From NCBI GenBank assembly GCA_003141895.1, contig PLNT01000016.1, forward strand, positions 171,966 to 235,965: 64,000 nucleotides of DNA, written 5' to 3'. This stretch comes from Bacteroidales bacterium (GTDB lineage: Bacteria; Bacteroidota; Bacteroidia; Bacteroidales; VadinHA17). Under the pieces are notes generated by a model that was not told the DNA's origin, ran no database searches, and was given only the letters and a program-made list of their open reading frames with translations. Shown piece by piece: positions 26,501-34,654 of this stretch; positions within the stretch are counted from its first letter, which is position 1; each line of letters opens with the position of its first letter. The translations under genes were made by a program, and so were the position numbers.

Positions 26501-27302
26501 AAGAACAAAAACGGGTGTCAGGGCTGCTATAATAAGGGAGAAAGGTGTAAACGGAGATCGTGAAATGGCTTATGCTCTTTACCTGGCCGGATTTGATGTT
26601 AAAGATGTTCATATGACAGACCTTATATCAGGCAGAGAAACCCTTGAAGAAATCAATATGATAGTTTTTGTTGGTGGGTTCTCAAATTCCGATGTACTTG
26701 GATCAGCAAAAGGCTGGGCAGGTGCATTCAGATATAATGAAAAAGCGAGAATAGCTCTTGAGAAGTATTATAAGAGAAGCGATACACTTTCACTCGGTGT
26801 GTGCAACGGATGTCAGCTGATGGTTGAGCTCGGGCTTTTATATCCGACGCATGCAGAGAAACCAGAATTATTAATTAACAAATCAAATAAATTTGAATCA
26901 GGTTTCCTGGGTGTTAAAATAAAAAAGAATAACTCAGTGATGCTGGGAAACATGGCAAATATGGAATTAGGCATCTGGGTCGCCCACGGAGAAGGTCAAT
27001 TCAGTTTCCCATATCCGGAGGAAAAGTATCTCGTACCTTTAAAGTTTAGTAAACATACATACCCGGCTAACCCAAACGGATCTGACTATGATGTAGCAGG
27101 GTTATGTTCGGAAGACGGCCGTCATCTTGTAATGATGCCACACCTTGAGCGTGCATATTTCCCTTGGCAATGCGGCTATTATCCTGAAGACAGAAGGAAT
27201 GATGAAGTCACTCCCTGGATAAAAGCATTCGTAAACGCAAGGGAGTGGATATTAGCACAGGGCTCAGGGCGCAGGGTCATTAGTACTGTTGCGCAGTGTT
27301 GA
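23580..27302 (+). CDS. purL: Phosphoribosylformylglycinamidine synthase, fused PurL/PurQ
   Basis: A 1240-residue large-type FGAM synthase. It converts FGAR, glutamine and ATP to FGAM in de novo purine synthesis. Seen: the N-terminal PurS-like region, [13 protein letters not shown], two AIRS-related halves ([45 protein letters not shown]) and a C-terminal glutamine amidotransferase with the nucleophile in GVCNGCQLM and the partner motif [12 protein letters not shown]. The normal C-terminus is followed by about 15 extra residues ([15 protein letters not shown]) coded by GC-rich 'cagggctcagggcgcaggg' sequence, which looks like read-through into a repeat. Confidence 0.96.
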   Translation: [1240 protein letters not shown]

Positions 27303-27345
27303 CCTTAAAGCATTCTTTGCACTGTGCACTGAGCTCTGAGCAGTT

Positions 27346-27894
27346 TTATTGTGCCGGAGTTAAAAATACTGACAGAAGTTTTGAATTATCATCATTCCTG
27401 GAATCTGATTTTTGCATACCCCTCGGGATGATCTTCTCGCTTATTATCTGCACATTATATAGACCTGTATCCTGGATATACATTGACCCGATAAAAGAAT
27501 CAGCACGGAAGTATGGATAATTAACTTCGCTTGAATTATGAATTATCTTATTAATTGATGGATGGGCTTCAATTCTGTTATCGAGAATGCTCAACATAAC
27601 TGAATTATTATATTTTAAATCTGTCGTATCTTTTGTGGAGCTGGATAACCAGACATTAAAACGTCCTGATTTTGAGACAACAACATTCCATTCTGCAGTA
27701 TTTGTAGCCGGATTTTCCTTATCCTGATAACAATCAGCTTTATCAACTTTTAATGAGATCGTGCCGTCTTTTTGTTGAAGAATTTTGTTCTGAACTACCT
27801 GAGTTTTAACCTCTTTATTCCCATTTGAATTCTTACATGAATTGAAATAAATCACCCCGATCAACATCATCAACACTATAAATTTCCTGCCCAT
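27346..27894 (-). CDS. Hypothetical lipoprotein
   Basis: A 182-residue exported protein. The signal peptide ends in the lipobox FNSC (Cys20), so it is lipid-anchored. The mature region (about 45-150) is beta-rich, with WNVVVSKSGRFNVWLSSSTKD and QDTGLYNVQIISE stretches. These recall the small beta-sandwich modules that end exported glycosidases (a residue or two of that style, not a firm match). It lies 176 bases downstream of the hdr-like operon on the same strand, beyond a candidate terminator, so it is probably transcribed separately. Confidence 0.7.
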   Translation of the reverse strand: MGRKFIVLMMLIGVIYFNSCKNSNGNKEVKTQVVQNKILQQKDGTISLKVDKADCYQDKENPATNTAEWNVVVSKSGRFNVWLSSSTKDTTDLKYNNSVMLSILDNRIEAHPSINKIIHNSSEVNYPYFRADSFIGSMYIQDTGLYNVQIISEKIIPRGMQKSDSRNDDNSKLLSVFLTPAQ

Positions 27895-28016
27895 TTCCCC
27901 ATATTTTGACTGTATATTAATAATTCTTAATAACGCACGGAAAACAATTTCAGTATATGAAATGTTTGAAATGACAAAATAATAAAAATCTATGGGCTTA
28001 TGGTATTAAAAAAGGT

Positions 28017-28041
28017 AAAAAATCAATTATCCGCTCCGGAT
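28017..28041 (-). terminator. Candidate terminator of the hdr-like operon
   Basis: On the minus strand ATCCG-GAG-CGGAT is followed after AATTGA by TTTTTT, 30 bases past the stop at 28071. The stem is short (5 bp), so this is tentative. Confidence 0.4.
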
Positions 28042-28070
28042 TGCGAAGTCTATAAGCTTTTAACAGGTTC

Positions 28071-29975
28071 TCAGATATTTGCTATCTCTTTTAAGATAAT
28101 AGAACGACTGTCATTAACTTTCTTTGAGTGACCTACATTTAATGCTTCAGCAACAATTTCAGAAATATCCGCGACTCTGGTTTGTGTGGCAGCTGCGAAT
28201 GACTTTTTGCAAAGCGGGCAAGCCGTTGCAAGAATATCGGGATTTCTCCTTGTAAGTTCTTTTGCCGCATCTGCAGAAATCTTAAGTCTATCCCGGGAAC
28301 TTATCTTCATATTAGCGAGGCTTCCACCACAGCACAAAGATTCAGCATCTTCAAAACTGGTTTTTTCCAGCCGGGAAACATGATTTAGAACTTCCCTGGG
28401 CTCATCATAAATACCCGATCCTCTGCCCAGTTCACAGGGCGAATGATAGACTACTCTCTTTCGCAGGAAATTCATTTTCACATATCCATCTGCAATGAGC
28501 CTTCGTATAAATTGTGTGTGATGTAGTACTTCTACATCGAGATAATAACTCTCTTTAAATACTTTATAACAGATTGGGCAGGATGTTACCAGAGTATGCG
28601 CACCTGATTTCCAGATCATTTGTGAATTATAATTTATCAGTTCCCGCGCTTCTCTGTCATGGCCGGCAAGCATTAATGGACGGCCGCAGCAAACGCCACC
28701 CTCTTCATCCATGAATCTGAATTTCATTCCCGATGCATCAAGTATCTTCACCATCGAGTTTTTTATTCCCGGAGTAAGATGTGTCATGCATCCTGCAAAA
28801 TACAATACATCAGTTTTCTCTGAATCCTGTTCACGGAGAAACTTATAATTCGATGAAACAGGTATAGTTTCCGTTATAGCATTTTGTCTGCTTCTTAAAT
28901 AGCCCTTAAAAATATTCCTAATGTCAGTTCCAGCTTCACTCCCTCTTCGCTGTATCATCCTTATAGGAGAAAGTTCTATCCCGACAGGACATTTCTGATC
29001 GCATCTGCCGCACATAAGGCAGTTATCTGCAATTTCAGATATATCATAACTGTTTCGAATCCCTTTCATAAGATAAGCCGACTGGATATTTGTGATACCA
29101 GCCGAATAATTCAGCTGACATGTATCAATGCATATTCCGCAAGAAGAACATGAGTAGGTTTGAACTTCAGTATAAGTGCCCGCTTTATCGCCCGTTCTTA
29201 TTCCTGAATTTCTCATAAATATCAGGAATAACTCGGTTGGAATATGCATATATCTTGAAATTGGAAGAAGAATAAAAAATGTTCCTAAAGCAGTAGAATA
29301 AAGCCACCAGAAGGGGTATGCCATTTCCCTGGCAGGAAGGAATGTGGCTAGCCATGTACCAAGTGTTCCTGTAAGAAAACTGCCTGTACCATAGGCACCG
29401 CTGGTAAAGCTCTCAGCAAGCAAACGGCTGGGGAAGATAAGCCATAAAGAGGTCAGTGCAATTTTATCGGTGAGTTTTAATTTTGTTGTTTTCTTCATCC
29501 CGACGATTTTTGAATAAACCCTTTTTGTAACTGCCAGTAATAATCCGGAAAGAATAAAGGCTAATATAAGGTCCATTATAAATCCATACACGGCTTCAAA
29601 TCCACTGCGTCCATGTTCAGGATTAAAAAACTTGAAAAAGATAGCTTTGTACGGAGCATTAAGATGTTTTGCTCCAAAAATATCTGCTTCAATTGTTCCA
29701 AACAGTATAAGTAAAAACCAGCCGAAAGCAAGACTCATATGCATATAACCAAGCCGGAGATTTGTCTTAAGGATTTTTCTGTGTATCAGGCTTTCCATAA
29801 ATATCTCTTTGAGACTTTGTGTAAAAGCTATACCGAAAAAACCACGTTGAAGCCTGAGTTTATCAGGACGTGACAAATCGAGGAACCAGATCACACATCT
29901 CACAACTATGTAGATAAGTATGAAATACAATCCTATATTAAATGGTATGATAAATGGATCAAATTGCATATTCAT
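28071..29975 (-). CDS. Membrane-anchored HdrD-like (Fe-S) oxidoreductase, NarI/HdrE + ferredoxin + CCG fusion
   Basis: A 634-residue protein. Residues about 10-260 hold five or six membrane helices of the HdrE/NarI-like anchor type. A two-cluster ferredoxin follows (CSSCGICIDTC near 277 and CLMCGRCDQKC near 313). Then come two CCG domains: GCMTHLTP...CCGRPLMLAG...SCPICYK (about 390-475) and SPCELGRGSG...CCGGSLANM...CPLCKKSF (about 510-595). CCG domains bind non-cubane FeS clusters that reduce disulfides or heterodisulfides. The layout fuses HdrE-, HdrC- and HdrB-like parts, as in QmoC- and HdrD-type proteins, and suggests exchange of electrons with quinones. It is the last gene of the hdr-like operon and overlaps the preceding gene by 17 bases. 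Confidence 0.88.
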   Translation of the reverse strand: MNMQFDPFIIPFNIGLYFILIYIVVRCVIWFLDLSRPDKLRLQRGFFGIAFTQSLKEIFMESLIHRKILKTNLRLGYMHMSLAFGWFLLILFGTIEADIFGAKHLNAPYKAIFFKFFNPEHGRSGFEAVYGFIMDLILAFILSGLLLAVTKRVYSKIVGMKKTTKLKLTDKIALTSLWLIFPSRLLAESFTSGAYGTGSFLTGTLGTWLATFLPAREMAYPFWWLYSTALGTFFILLPISRYMHIPTELFLIFMRNSGIRTGDKAGTYTEVQTYSCSSCGICIDTCQLNYSAGITNIQSAYLMKGIRNSYDISEIADNCLMCGRCDQKCPVGIELSPIRMIQRRGSEAGTDIRNIFKGYLRSRQNAITETIPVSSNYKFLREQDSEKTDVLYFAGCMTHLTPGIKNSMVKILDASGMKFRFMDEEGGVCCGRPLMLAGHDREARELINYNSQMIWKSGAHTLVTSCPICYKVFKESYYLDVEVLHHTQFIRRLIADGYVKMNFLRKRVVYHSPCELGRGSGIYDEPREVLNHVSRLEKTSFEDAESLCCGGSLANMKISSRDRLKISADAAKELTRRNPDILATACPLCKKSFAAATQTRVADISEIVAEALNVGHSKKVNDSRSIILKEIANI

Positions 29976-30315
29976 CAGATTTTTGGAATGCTTTTTTTGC
30001 CAGTACGATAATATTCCTTGTATTGACTCCTCTGGGACAGACTAAAGTACATTTGCCGCATAGCATGCATTTTTTCAGATTCATATAGACTTCATCTGTT
30101 TCGCCTCGCTTAATCAGAATCATTAGTTCTCTCAGGCTGAATGTGGTAAATCCGGCTGTGGTACATGTAGCTGAACAACCCCCGCACTCTATACATCTTC
30201 TCATACTGGGTTCTTTATCAAATAAATATTCAGCAATATTTCTGTTGTTGGCGTCATAGTTAATCTGCCGCCCAAGGGATATATCAAATCCGAATTTATT
30301 TTTATTACTTGCCAT
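29959..30315 (-). CDS. HdrC-like two-cluster ferredoxin subunit
   Basis: A 118-residue protein with two [4Fe-4S] sites, CIECGGCSATC (about 37-47) and CMLCGKCTLVCPRGV (about 83-97), and helices typical of HdrC. HdrC carries electrons between the flavin subunit HdrA and the CCG subunit HdrB. This is the second HdrC-like gene of the operon; it overlaps the HdrA gene by 11 bases and the membrane subunit gene by 17. It probably serves the membrane-anchored CCG protein that follows. Confidence 0.9.
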   Translation of the reverse strand: MASNKNKFGFDISLGRQINYDANNRNIAEYLFDKEPSMRRCIECGGCSATCTTAGFTTFSLRELMILIKRGETDEVYMNLKKCMLCGKCTLVCPRGVNTRNIIVLAKKAFQKSDEYAI

Positions 30316-31330
30316 CCTTCAGGTAATCAATTACTTCAACCACGGCTGCCCGTGCATGTGAAATAGTTTCTGTAATATTCATAGGGGCAGTACAGGTTCC
30401 GGCATAGAATATCCCTTCGATATTGCTTCTGTTGCTGCCTGTATGATTATCCACGGCAGCGAAGAATCTGTTTTCTCCTGTCTTCAACCCGCCTATTCCT
30501 GCAACTCTCACACCGCCTTCTGACATTTCCATTCCGGCCATCAATACAAGCATATCAAGTTTCATTTTAAGCGGTCTCCCCGCGAGAGTATCTTCAACCT
30601 TTATTGTAAGCTTGTTATCTATAGTCTCAGATGCTTCAGAAACCTTTCCTCTGATAAAGCTTACTCCCCATTTTTCCTGAGCTTCCCTGTAAAGCTCCTC
30701 GTAGAAGGCCCCTCCCATTCTCATATCCATATAGAAACAGAAAACTTTTGAGTCAGGTAAAAACTCCCTTATTTCAATAGCCTGTTTGACAGCTGTAACA
30801 CAACACAATTTAGAACAGTAGAAATTCCCTACTTTTTCATCTCGTGATCCAACGCAGTGAATTATTCCGATTGTTTCCGGCACTGCTCCGTTCTTTAATA
30901 TAATATCACCTTTCTGGAACTTCTCTTCCAGATCAGCTGATGTTATCACATTATCATAAATTCCGTATCCATATTCCTCTTTCCGTGCGCTTTTAAAGAG
31001 ATCAAATCCTGTTGCTACAATTACAGCATCAGCATTTAACACTTCTCCATTATTAGTAGTAACGTAAAAATGCCCTCTTCCTTTTTTGAATTTTTCTATT
31101 GTCGTGTTAGTCAGCAACTTAATCCGATTATTATGAACAATCCGTGCCAGATAGCTCTGTACCTCAGAACTATTCCTCCTGTCGGGAAAAAGCTTGTACC
31201 ATTTATTCAAATGGCCTCCGGTTTTGGGTTCTTTTTCAATCAGGCTCACTTCAATACCCATATTTGATAATTGTCCGGCAACTTCAAGTCCGGCAACCCC
31301 TCCCCCAATAACAATAACATGTTTATTCAT
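30305..31330 (-). CDS. HdrA/QmoA-like FAD subunit, short form
   Basis: A 341-residue flavoprotein. It begins directly with the FAD-binding VIVIGGGVAGLEVAGQL and the HdrA signature KEPKTGGHLNKWYKLFP. It then has VIVATGFDLF, HCVGSRDEKVGNFYCSKLCC (the conserved cysteine site of HdrA) and the second FAD-contact IEGIFYAGTCTAP near the end. Full-length HdrA (about 650 residues) has extra N- and C-terminal ferredoxin domains; they are missing here, as in QmoA and sHdrA-like forms. It is the probable electron-splitting or redistributing hub of the complex and the central gene of the five-gene operon. Confidence 0.9.
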   Translation of the reverse strand: MNKHVIVIGGGVAGLEVAGQLSNMGIEVSLIEKEPKTGGHLNKWYKLFPDRRNSSEVQSYLARIVHNNRIKLLTNTTIEKFKKGRGHFYVTTNNGEVLNADAVIVATGFDLFKSARKEEYGYGIYDNVITSADLEEKFQKGDIILKNGAVPETIGIIHCVGSRDEKVGNFYCSKLCCVTAVKQAIEIREFLPDSKVFCFYMDMRMGGAFYEELYREAQEKWGVSFIRGKVSEASETIDNKLTIKVEDTLAGRPLKMKLDMLVLMAGMEMSEGGVRVAGIGGLKTGENRFFAAVDNHTGSNRSNIEGIFYAGTCTAPMNITETISHARAAVVEVIDYLKDGK

Positions 31331-31346
31331 TCACGTCAGATGTTTA

Positions 31347-32396
31347 TTAAACCAGGCTTTTAGAAAAAGCTGATACAGTTTCCAGATTATATTTGTCCTC
31401 AGGAGAATAATCAATTCCTATTTTGTCCAGAACAGGTTCACAATCAGTCTGGTGCATCTGAAGACCTAAATCCCACGGATCATAACCAAGAACCAGACCT
31501 GCAACTTCTTCATAGGTAAAGACCGGGATTCCTTCCCCGTTCTGCCCGTATCTTTTCCCTTCCATTTCATTAATAACATATTGCCATCTGTCAAGGAACA
31601 TCGGACAACCCGGACAATTTGTAATTATCATATCAGGTTTGAATGGTTTCATTGATTCAAATTTCTCTTTTGAGCATGCAATAGAGAAACCTCTGTTAGC
31701 CTGAACAAGATATTGTCTGAATCCGAATCCGCAACAATGTCTTCTTTCCGGATAATCAATAACCTGGCCTCCCCATTCTTCAATCATTCCGCTCAGAACA
31801 TATGGATATTCAGCTCCGCCTATGCCTTTAGAAGGAAACATCTTTGCGTAATGACATCCGATATGGTCAACAACTTTCAATGGTTCGCCGGTATTTTTAT
31901 TTATAAGCTTATATTTTGCTTTAGCACCAATTTCTTTCCTGAATTTAAATATAACATCACTAGCATGAGCAAGGTTCTTTGGTTTATCAAATTCTCTTCC
32001 TGTTGCTTTTTTGAGTTGTTTCCTGATTTTTTCCTCAACTTCCGGAAAGTGATGCCAGGTATCGAGTATTTCAGTGTATAATCCGAATGAAGTAATACAT
32101 GATGGCATAAGGTTCTCATAGCCTGCTTCTGTCATAATTGCAAACTGACGCGCAACTACTGTCATAGTGGTCTCAACCGGCACAATATCACTGTGGTAAC
32201 CTATACCTGAGCAAGAAGTATGACATGGATGTTCATAGACATCCTTATTAAGCTCTTCCCTCATAATTTTAAGGAAAGCCGTTTCAGATCCGGGAAAGAA
32301 ATTTTGTCTGACACAGCTTCTTACATAATAATACCTGTCATCAGCAATCTCTTTCTGATAATCTTTCCAAACAGCTTTTTTCCCATCAATTATCAT
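31347..32396 (-). CDS. HdrB-like CCG-domain subunit
   Basis: A 349-residue protein of the heterodisulfide reductase subunit B family. The C-proximal cluster site is complete: Cys181 (HIGCH), Cys221-Cys222 (HCCGFGF), Cys261 and Cys264 (NCPGCP), as needed for a non-cubane [4Fe-4S] cluster that handles thiol/disulfide substrates. The N-proximal site is degenerate: Cys28, 58, 62 and 100 remain, but the adjacent CC pair is replaced by CHTSC. Subunit B is where substrate sulfur chemistry occurs. The HdrA-like gene starts 16 bases after its stop. Confidence 0.88.
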   Translation of the reverse strand: MIIDGKKAVWKDYQKEIADDRYYYVRSCVRQNFFPGSETAFLKIMREELNKDVYEHPCHTSCSGIGYHSDIVPVETTMTVVARQFAIMTEAGYENLMPSCITSFGLYTEILDTWHHFPEVEEKIRKQLKKATGREFDKPKNLAHASDVIFKFRKEIGAKAKYKLINKNTGEPLKVVDHIGCHYAKMFPSKGIGGAEYPYVLSGMIEEWGGQVIDYPERRHCCGFGFRQYLVQANRGFSIACSKEKFESMKPFKPDMIITNCPGCPMFLDRWQYVINEMEGKRYGQNGEGIPVFTYEEVAGLVLGYDPWDLGLQMHQTDCEPVLDKIGIDYSPEDKYNLETVSAFSKSLV

Positions 32397-32418
32397 GTCT
32401 CGAGGTTATTAATTATTA

Positions 32419-33126
32419 CTATCTGGTATGACTACCATTGTTAGTTTTATAAATATATTGAAAGTACTCATTTTCAATACCTTCATCAAATTGCATATTA
32501 AATTCCAGTGCTTTAATTTTTGAAAATTCTTCAATATCTTCAAACCTTTTCATACCACCTGTAACTCTGAAAATCTCTCTTATTTCTTCCATTGCATCTT
32601 CAGGAATTCTTCTCAGAATACCGGGTCCATCACCCTGATAATTTGCTCCCATTTTTTTAAATACATCTTTCCAGTTGTCCTGAATCCAATCCCATACCGG
32701 ACCTTGTTCAGGATGCATCGATGTTCCAACTCCTTCCAGATAAAGACAATAGCCATAAGTGATCATCCAGTGACCAACAGTCCTTTTCAGCGCGAGCTGT
32801 TGTCTTCCCTTTTCAGATTCTGTAAAAAACCCAAGATCCTGGGATAGTGACCTCAATGCCATTATTATCAAACCAGGAGCATTTCCCCTCGGACATCGTG
32901 TTTTGCATGACATGCACTCACCGCAATACCAGATAGTTTCCGACTTTAAAAGCTCAGTAATTTTGGTATCATCCTTTGTCTGAACGGTATCGACTATCTG
33001 CCGTGGATCGTAATCGTAAAATTCAGCAGCCGGACATATAGCAGTACATACTCCACAATTCATACAGGCATTCATTCCTTCCTCAAACCTTATGTCTTCT
33101 GATAGTAAATCGTACAGTTTTTCCAT
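32419..33126 (-). CDS. HdrC-like iron-sulfur subunit (operon leader)
   Basis: A 235-residue protein with two [4Fe-4S] motifs, CMNCGVCTAICPA (about 21-33) and CGECMSCKTRCPRGN (about 68-82), followed by a helical region and a C-terminal extension of about 120 residues not found in minimal HdrC. It is the first gene of the C-B-A-C-membrane operon; its partner HdrB-like gene begins 22 bases downstream. It probably passes electrons between HdrA- and HdrB-like subunits. A -7 box lies about 40 bases upstream. Confidence 0.87.
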   Translation of the reverse strand: MEKLYDLLSEDIRFEEGMNACMNCGVCTAICPAAEFYDYDPRQIVDTVQTKDDTKITELLKSETIWYCGECMSCKTRCPRGNAPGLIIMALRSLSQDLGFFTESEKGRQQLALKRTVGHWMITYGYCLYLEGVGTSMHPEQGPVWDWIQDNWKDVFKKMGANYQGDGPGILRRIPEDAMEEIREIFRVTGGMKRFEDIEEFSKIKALEFNMQFDEGIENEYFQYIYKTNNGSHTR

Positions 33127-33164
33127 TTGTACTTATTAGTCGGATATCGATTACAAGATTAAAA

Positions 33165-33172
33165 CAAAGGTA
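33165..33172 (-). promoter_or_regulatory. -7 box of the hdr-like operon
   Basis: On the minus strand TACCTTTG fits TAnnTTTG, 38 bases upstream of the ATG at 33126. No convincing -33 element is seen. Confidence 0.5.
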
Positions 33173-33330
33173 ATCTGAATAGAAAGAAGAGGAAGGAAGC
33201 TTAAAGCCTATTTATATGGGGTATTTATACGTATAAGGAAGGCGGAAGGCGGAAGGCGAAAAGACGTGAAGACTTAAGGGCGTTAAGGGTTGAATTTTGA
33301 ATTTTGAATTGACCTATTCCCCTCCCGGGA

Positions 33331-33523
33331 GTAATTCTTCACAATTAAGATAAAAGTATTTTTAGTAATATTGGATACTATATTTTTTAGGTTTATTACC
33401 CCCTTCCTAACCTTCCCCCAAGGGGGAAGGAGAAACAAAACCTTTCCCCCTTGGGGGAAAATGAAAGGGGGTAAATTTAAAAAAGAAATGCTGAATTTGT
33501 TACCAAAATTCTGAAGGGTTATA
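33331..33523. mobile_element. MITE-like element, copy A
   Basis: This fills most of the 33127-33547 gap. Terminal inverted repeats read GTAATTCTTCACAATTAAG at the left and, as its near reverse complement, CAAAATTCTGAAGGGTTAT at the right. The core (about 33397-33480) is a pair of hairpins, CTTCCCCCAAGGGGGAAG and TTTCCCCCTTGGGGGAAA, inside ACCCCCTTCC/GAAAGGGGGT. A second copy lies at 34655-34861. There is no coding capacity. The 33235-33310 stretch to its left holds simple GGAAGGC and TTGAATT repeats. Confidence 0.65.
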
Positions 33524-33547
33524 CCTAGGGGATAAGGGGTGGGATTT

Positions 33548-33991
33548 TCAGGACGATTTGCTTTTTATTGAAATCAATTTCAAAATATTATCAACATCTG
33601 CATTATCATTTACAATAAGGGTAACCGGTCGGATTAAACCATATCTTTTCGCTGTTTTAAATTCTTCTTTTATGTTACCTGGAAGATCACTGTTTTCAAT
33701 AACATTCTCAGCTTTGTTCCCAAAATAGAAAGTAATACGGAAAGAACCGGATAATATTGCCGCCCAGAAAATAGTTTTCTTTTTATATACCATTTTAAAC
33801 AGCCATCTTTTACCATCATTATAAAAATTCCATTGACCTTCAGAATCTTTATAAACAGAACTCATATGGTTCATTATGCTTTGCCAGAAAATCTTCTTTT
33901 CACCAATTATTGAAAAGATATAATCATCAGTTGGATAGACGTTTCTATCCGTAAAAAGAATAGGGTCTAAATCGGACATGGTATTATGCAT
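33548..33991 (-). CDS. DUF3788-like protein
   Basis: A 147-residue cytosolic protein resembling the DUF3788 family by its opening LFTDRNVYPTDDYIFSIIG, the central WNFYNDGKRWLFKMVYKKKTIFWAAIL and the ending RYGLIRPVTLIVN. These proteins are small alpha/beta proteins of unknown function, common in Bacteroidota and Clostridia. The start could also be the ATG four codons later (MSDLDP). It lies 44 bases downstream of the DUF3795 gene, so the two may be co-transcribed. They are bracketed by two copies of the same MITE-like element. Confidence 0.75.
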   Translation of the reverse strand: MHNTMSDLDPILFTDRNVYPTDDYIFSIIGEKKIFWQSIMNHMSSVYKDSEGQWNFYNDGKRWLFKMVYKKKTIFWAAILSGSFRITFYFGNKAENVIENSDLPGNIKEEFKTAKRYGLIRPVTLIVNDNADVDNILKLISIKSKSS

Positions 33992-34035
33992 TTATTGGAT
34001 AATGTAGGGAACGGTCGCGAACGTTCCCTACGCAT

Positions 34036-34374
34036 TTAATTCAGATCCATCAGATTTTTCAATGCATCTGGCATACTTTTATGGACAGGGGCGATTAAAC
34101 TGCATGTTCCAATCTCTTTACATTCCCCGCAGGTTTTGAAACCTTTTTCATTTGCACAAAGTCTGATCTGGCACATACTCCAATGCGCCAGCTTTACTCC
34201 TTCTTCCCTGCATCCTGTACAATTTATCATTTCGGGAGACATGTCAGGAACATTGTAGACTGTTTTCCATTTTTCAGCAGTAATCTTTCTGAGTTCATCA
34301 TCATTTTTCAATGTTGCAATTCTTGCCTCACAGGTAGCGCAGTTTAATCCACAGCATGAAATGACTTTTTCCAT
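34036..34374 (-). CDS. DUF3795-like cysteine-rich protein
   Basis: A 112-residue protein resembling DUF3795. It is unusually rich in Cys: CCGLNCATC near the start, CTGC (about 56-59), CQIRLC, CGECKEIGTC toward the end. The spacing suggests metal or FeS binding, but no characterised function is known to me. It is probably co-transcribed with the DUF3788-like gene downstream. It lies between two copies of a MITE-like element and between the hdr-like operon and the sulfur-transfer genes; a link with them is unproven. Confidence 0.8.
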   Translation of the reverse strand: MEKVISCCGLNCATCEARIATLKNDDELRKITAEKWKTVYNVPDMSPEMINCTGCREEGVKLAHWSMCQIRLCANEKGFKTCGECKEIGTCSLIAPVHKSMPDALKNLMDLN

Positions 34375-34654
34375 TTTTAAGAGTTTAAATGAGTGAATGA
34401 GTATAAAATGACGGTTAATTAATCATATTTCAACTATCAATTTACATATTTTTAGGAAATATAAATAAGAAAATGTAAAAAATTGATTAGAACCACCTGC
34501 TGCCGTTATTAATTAAGTGATCCGAAGAAGAGAGTTCTGAAGTTTTAGCGATACCTATTTTTCTTTTGATGACCACCTTCCCTCCCGATAGCTATCGGGA
34601 CTTTCACCAAGGGGGAAGGATTCCAATTATCATTTCCTCCCTGCCTACCGGCAG

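Noticed and set aside
28071..33126. Naming the operon shdr or qmo outright
   Set aside because: The order resembles sHdr and the last protein resembles QmoC/HdrD, but no lipoate-binding protein, APS reductase or Dsr genes are present in the window.
33235..33311. Possible CRISPR-like short repeats
   Set aside because: GGAAGGC and TTGAATT units are simple tandem repeats without regular spacers or cas genes.
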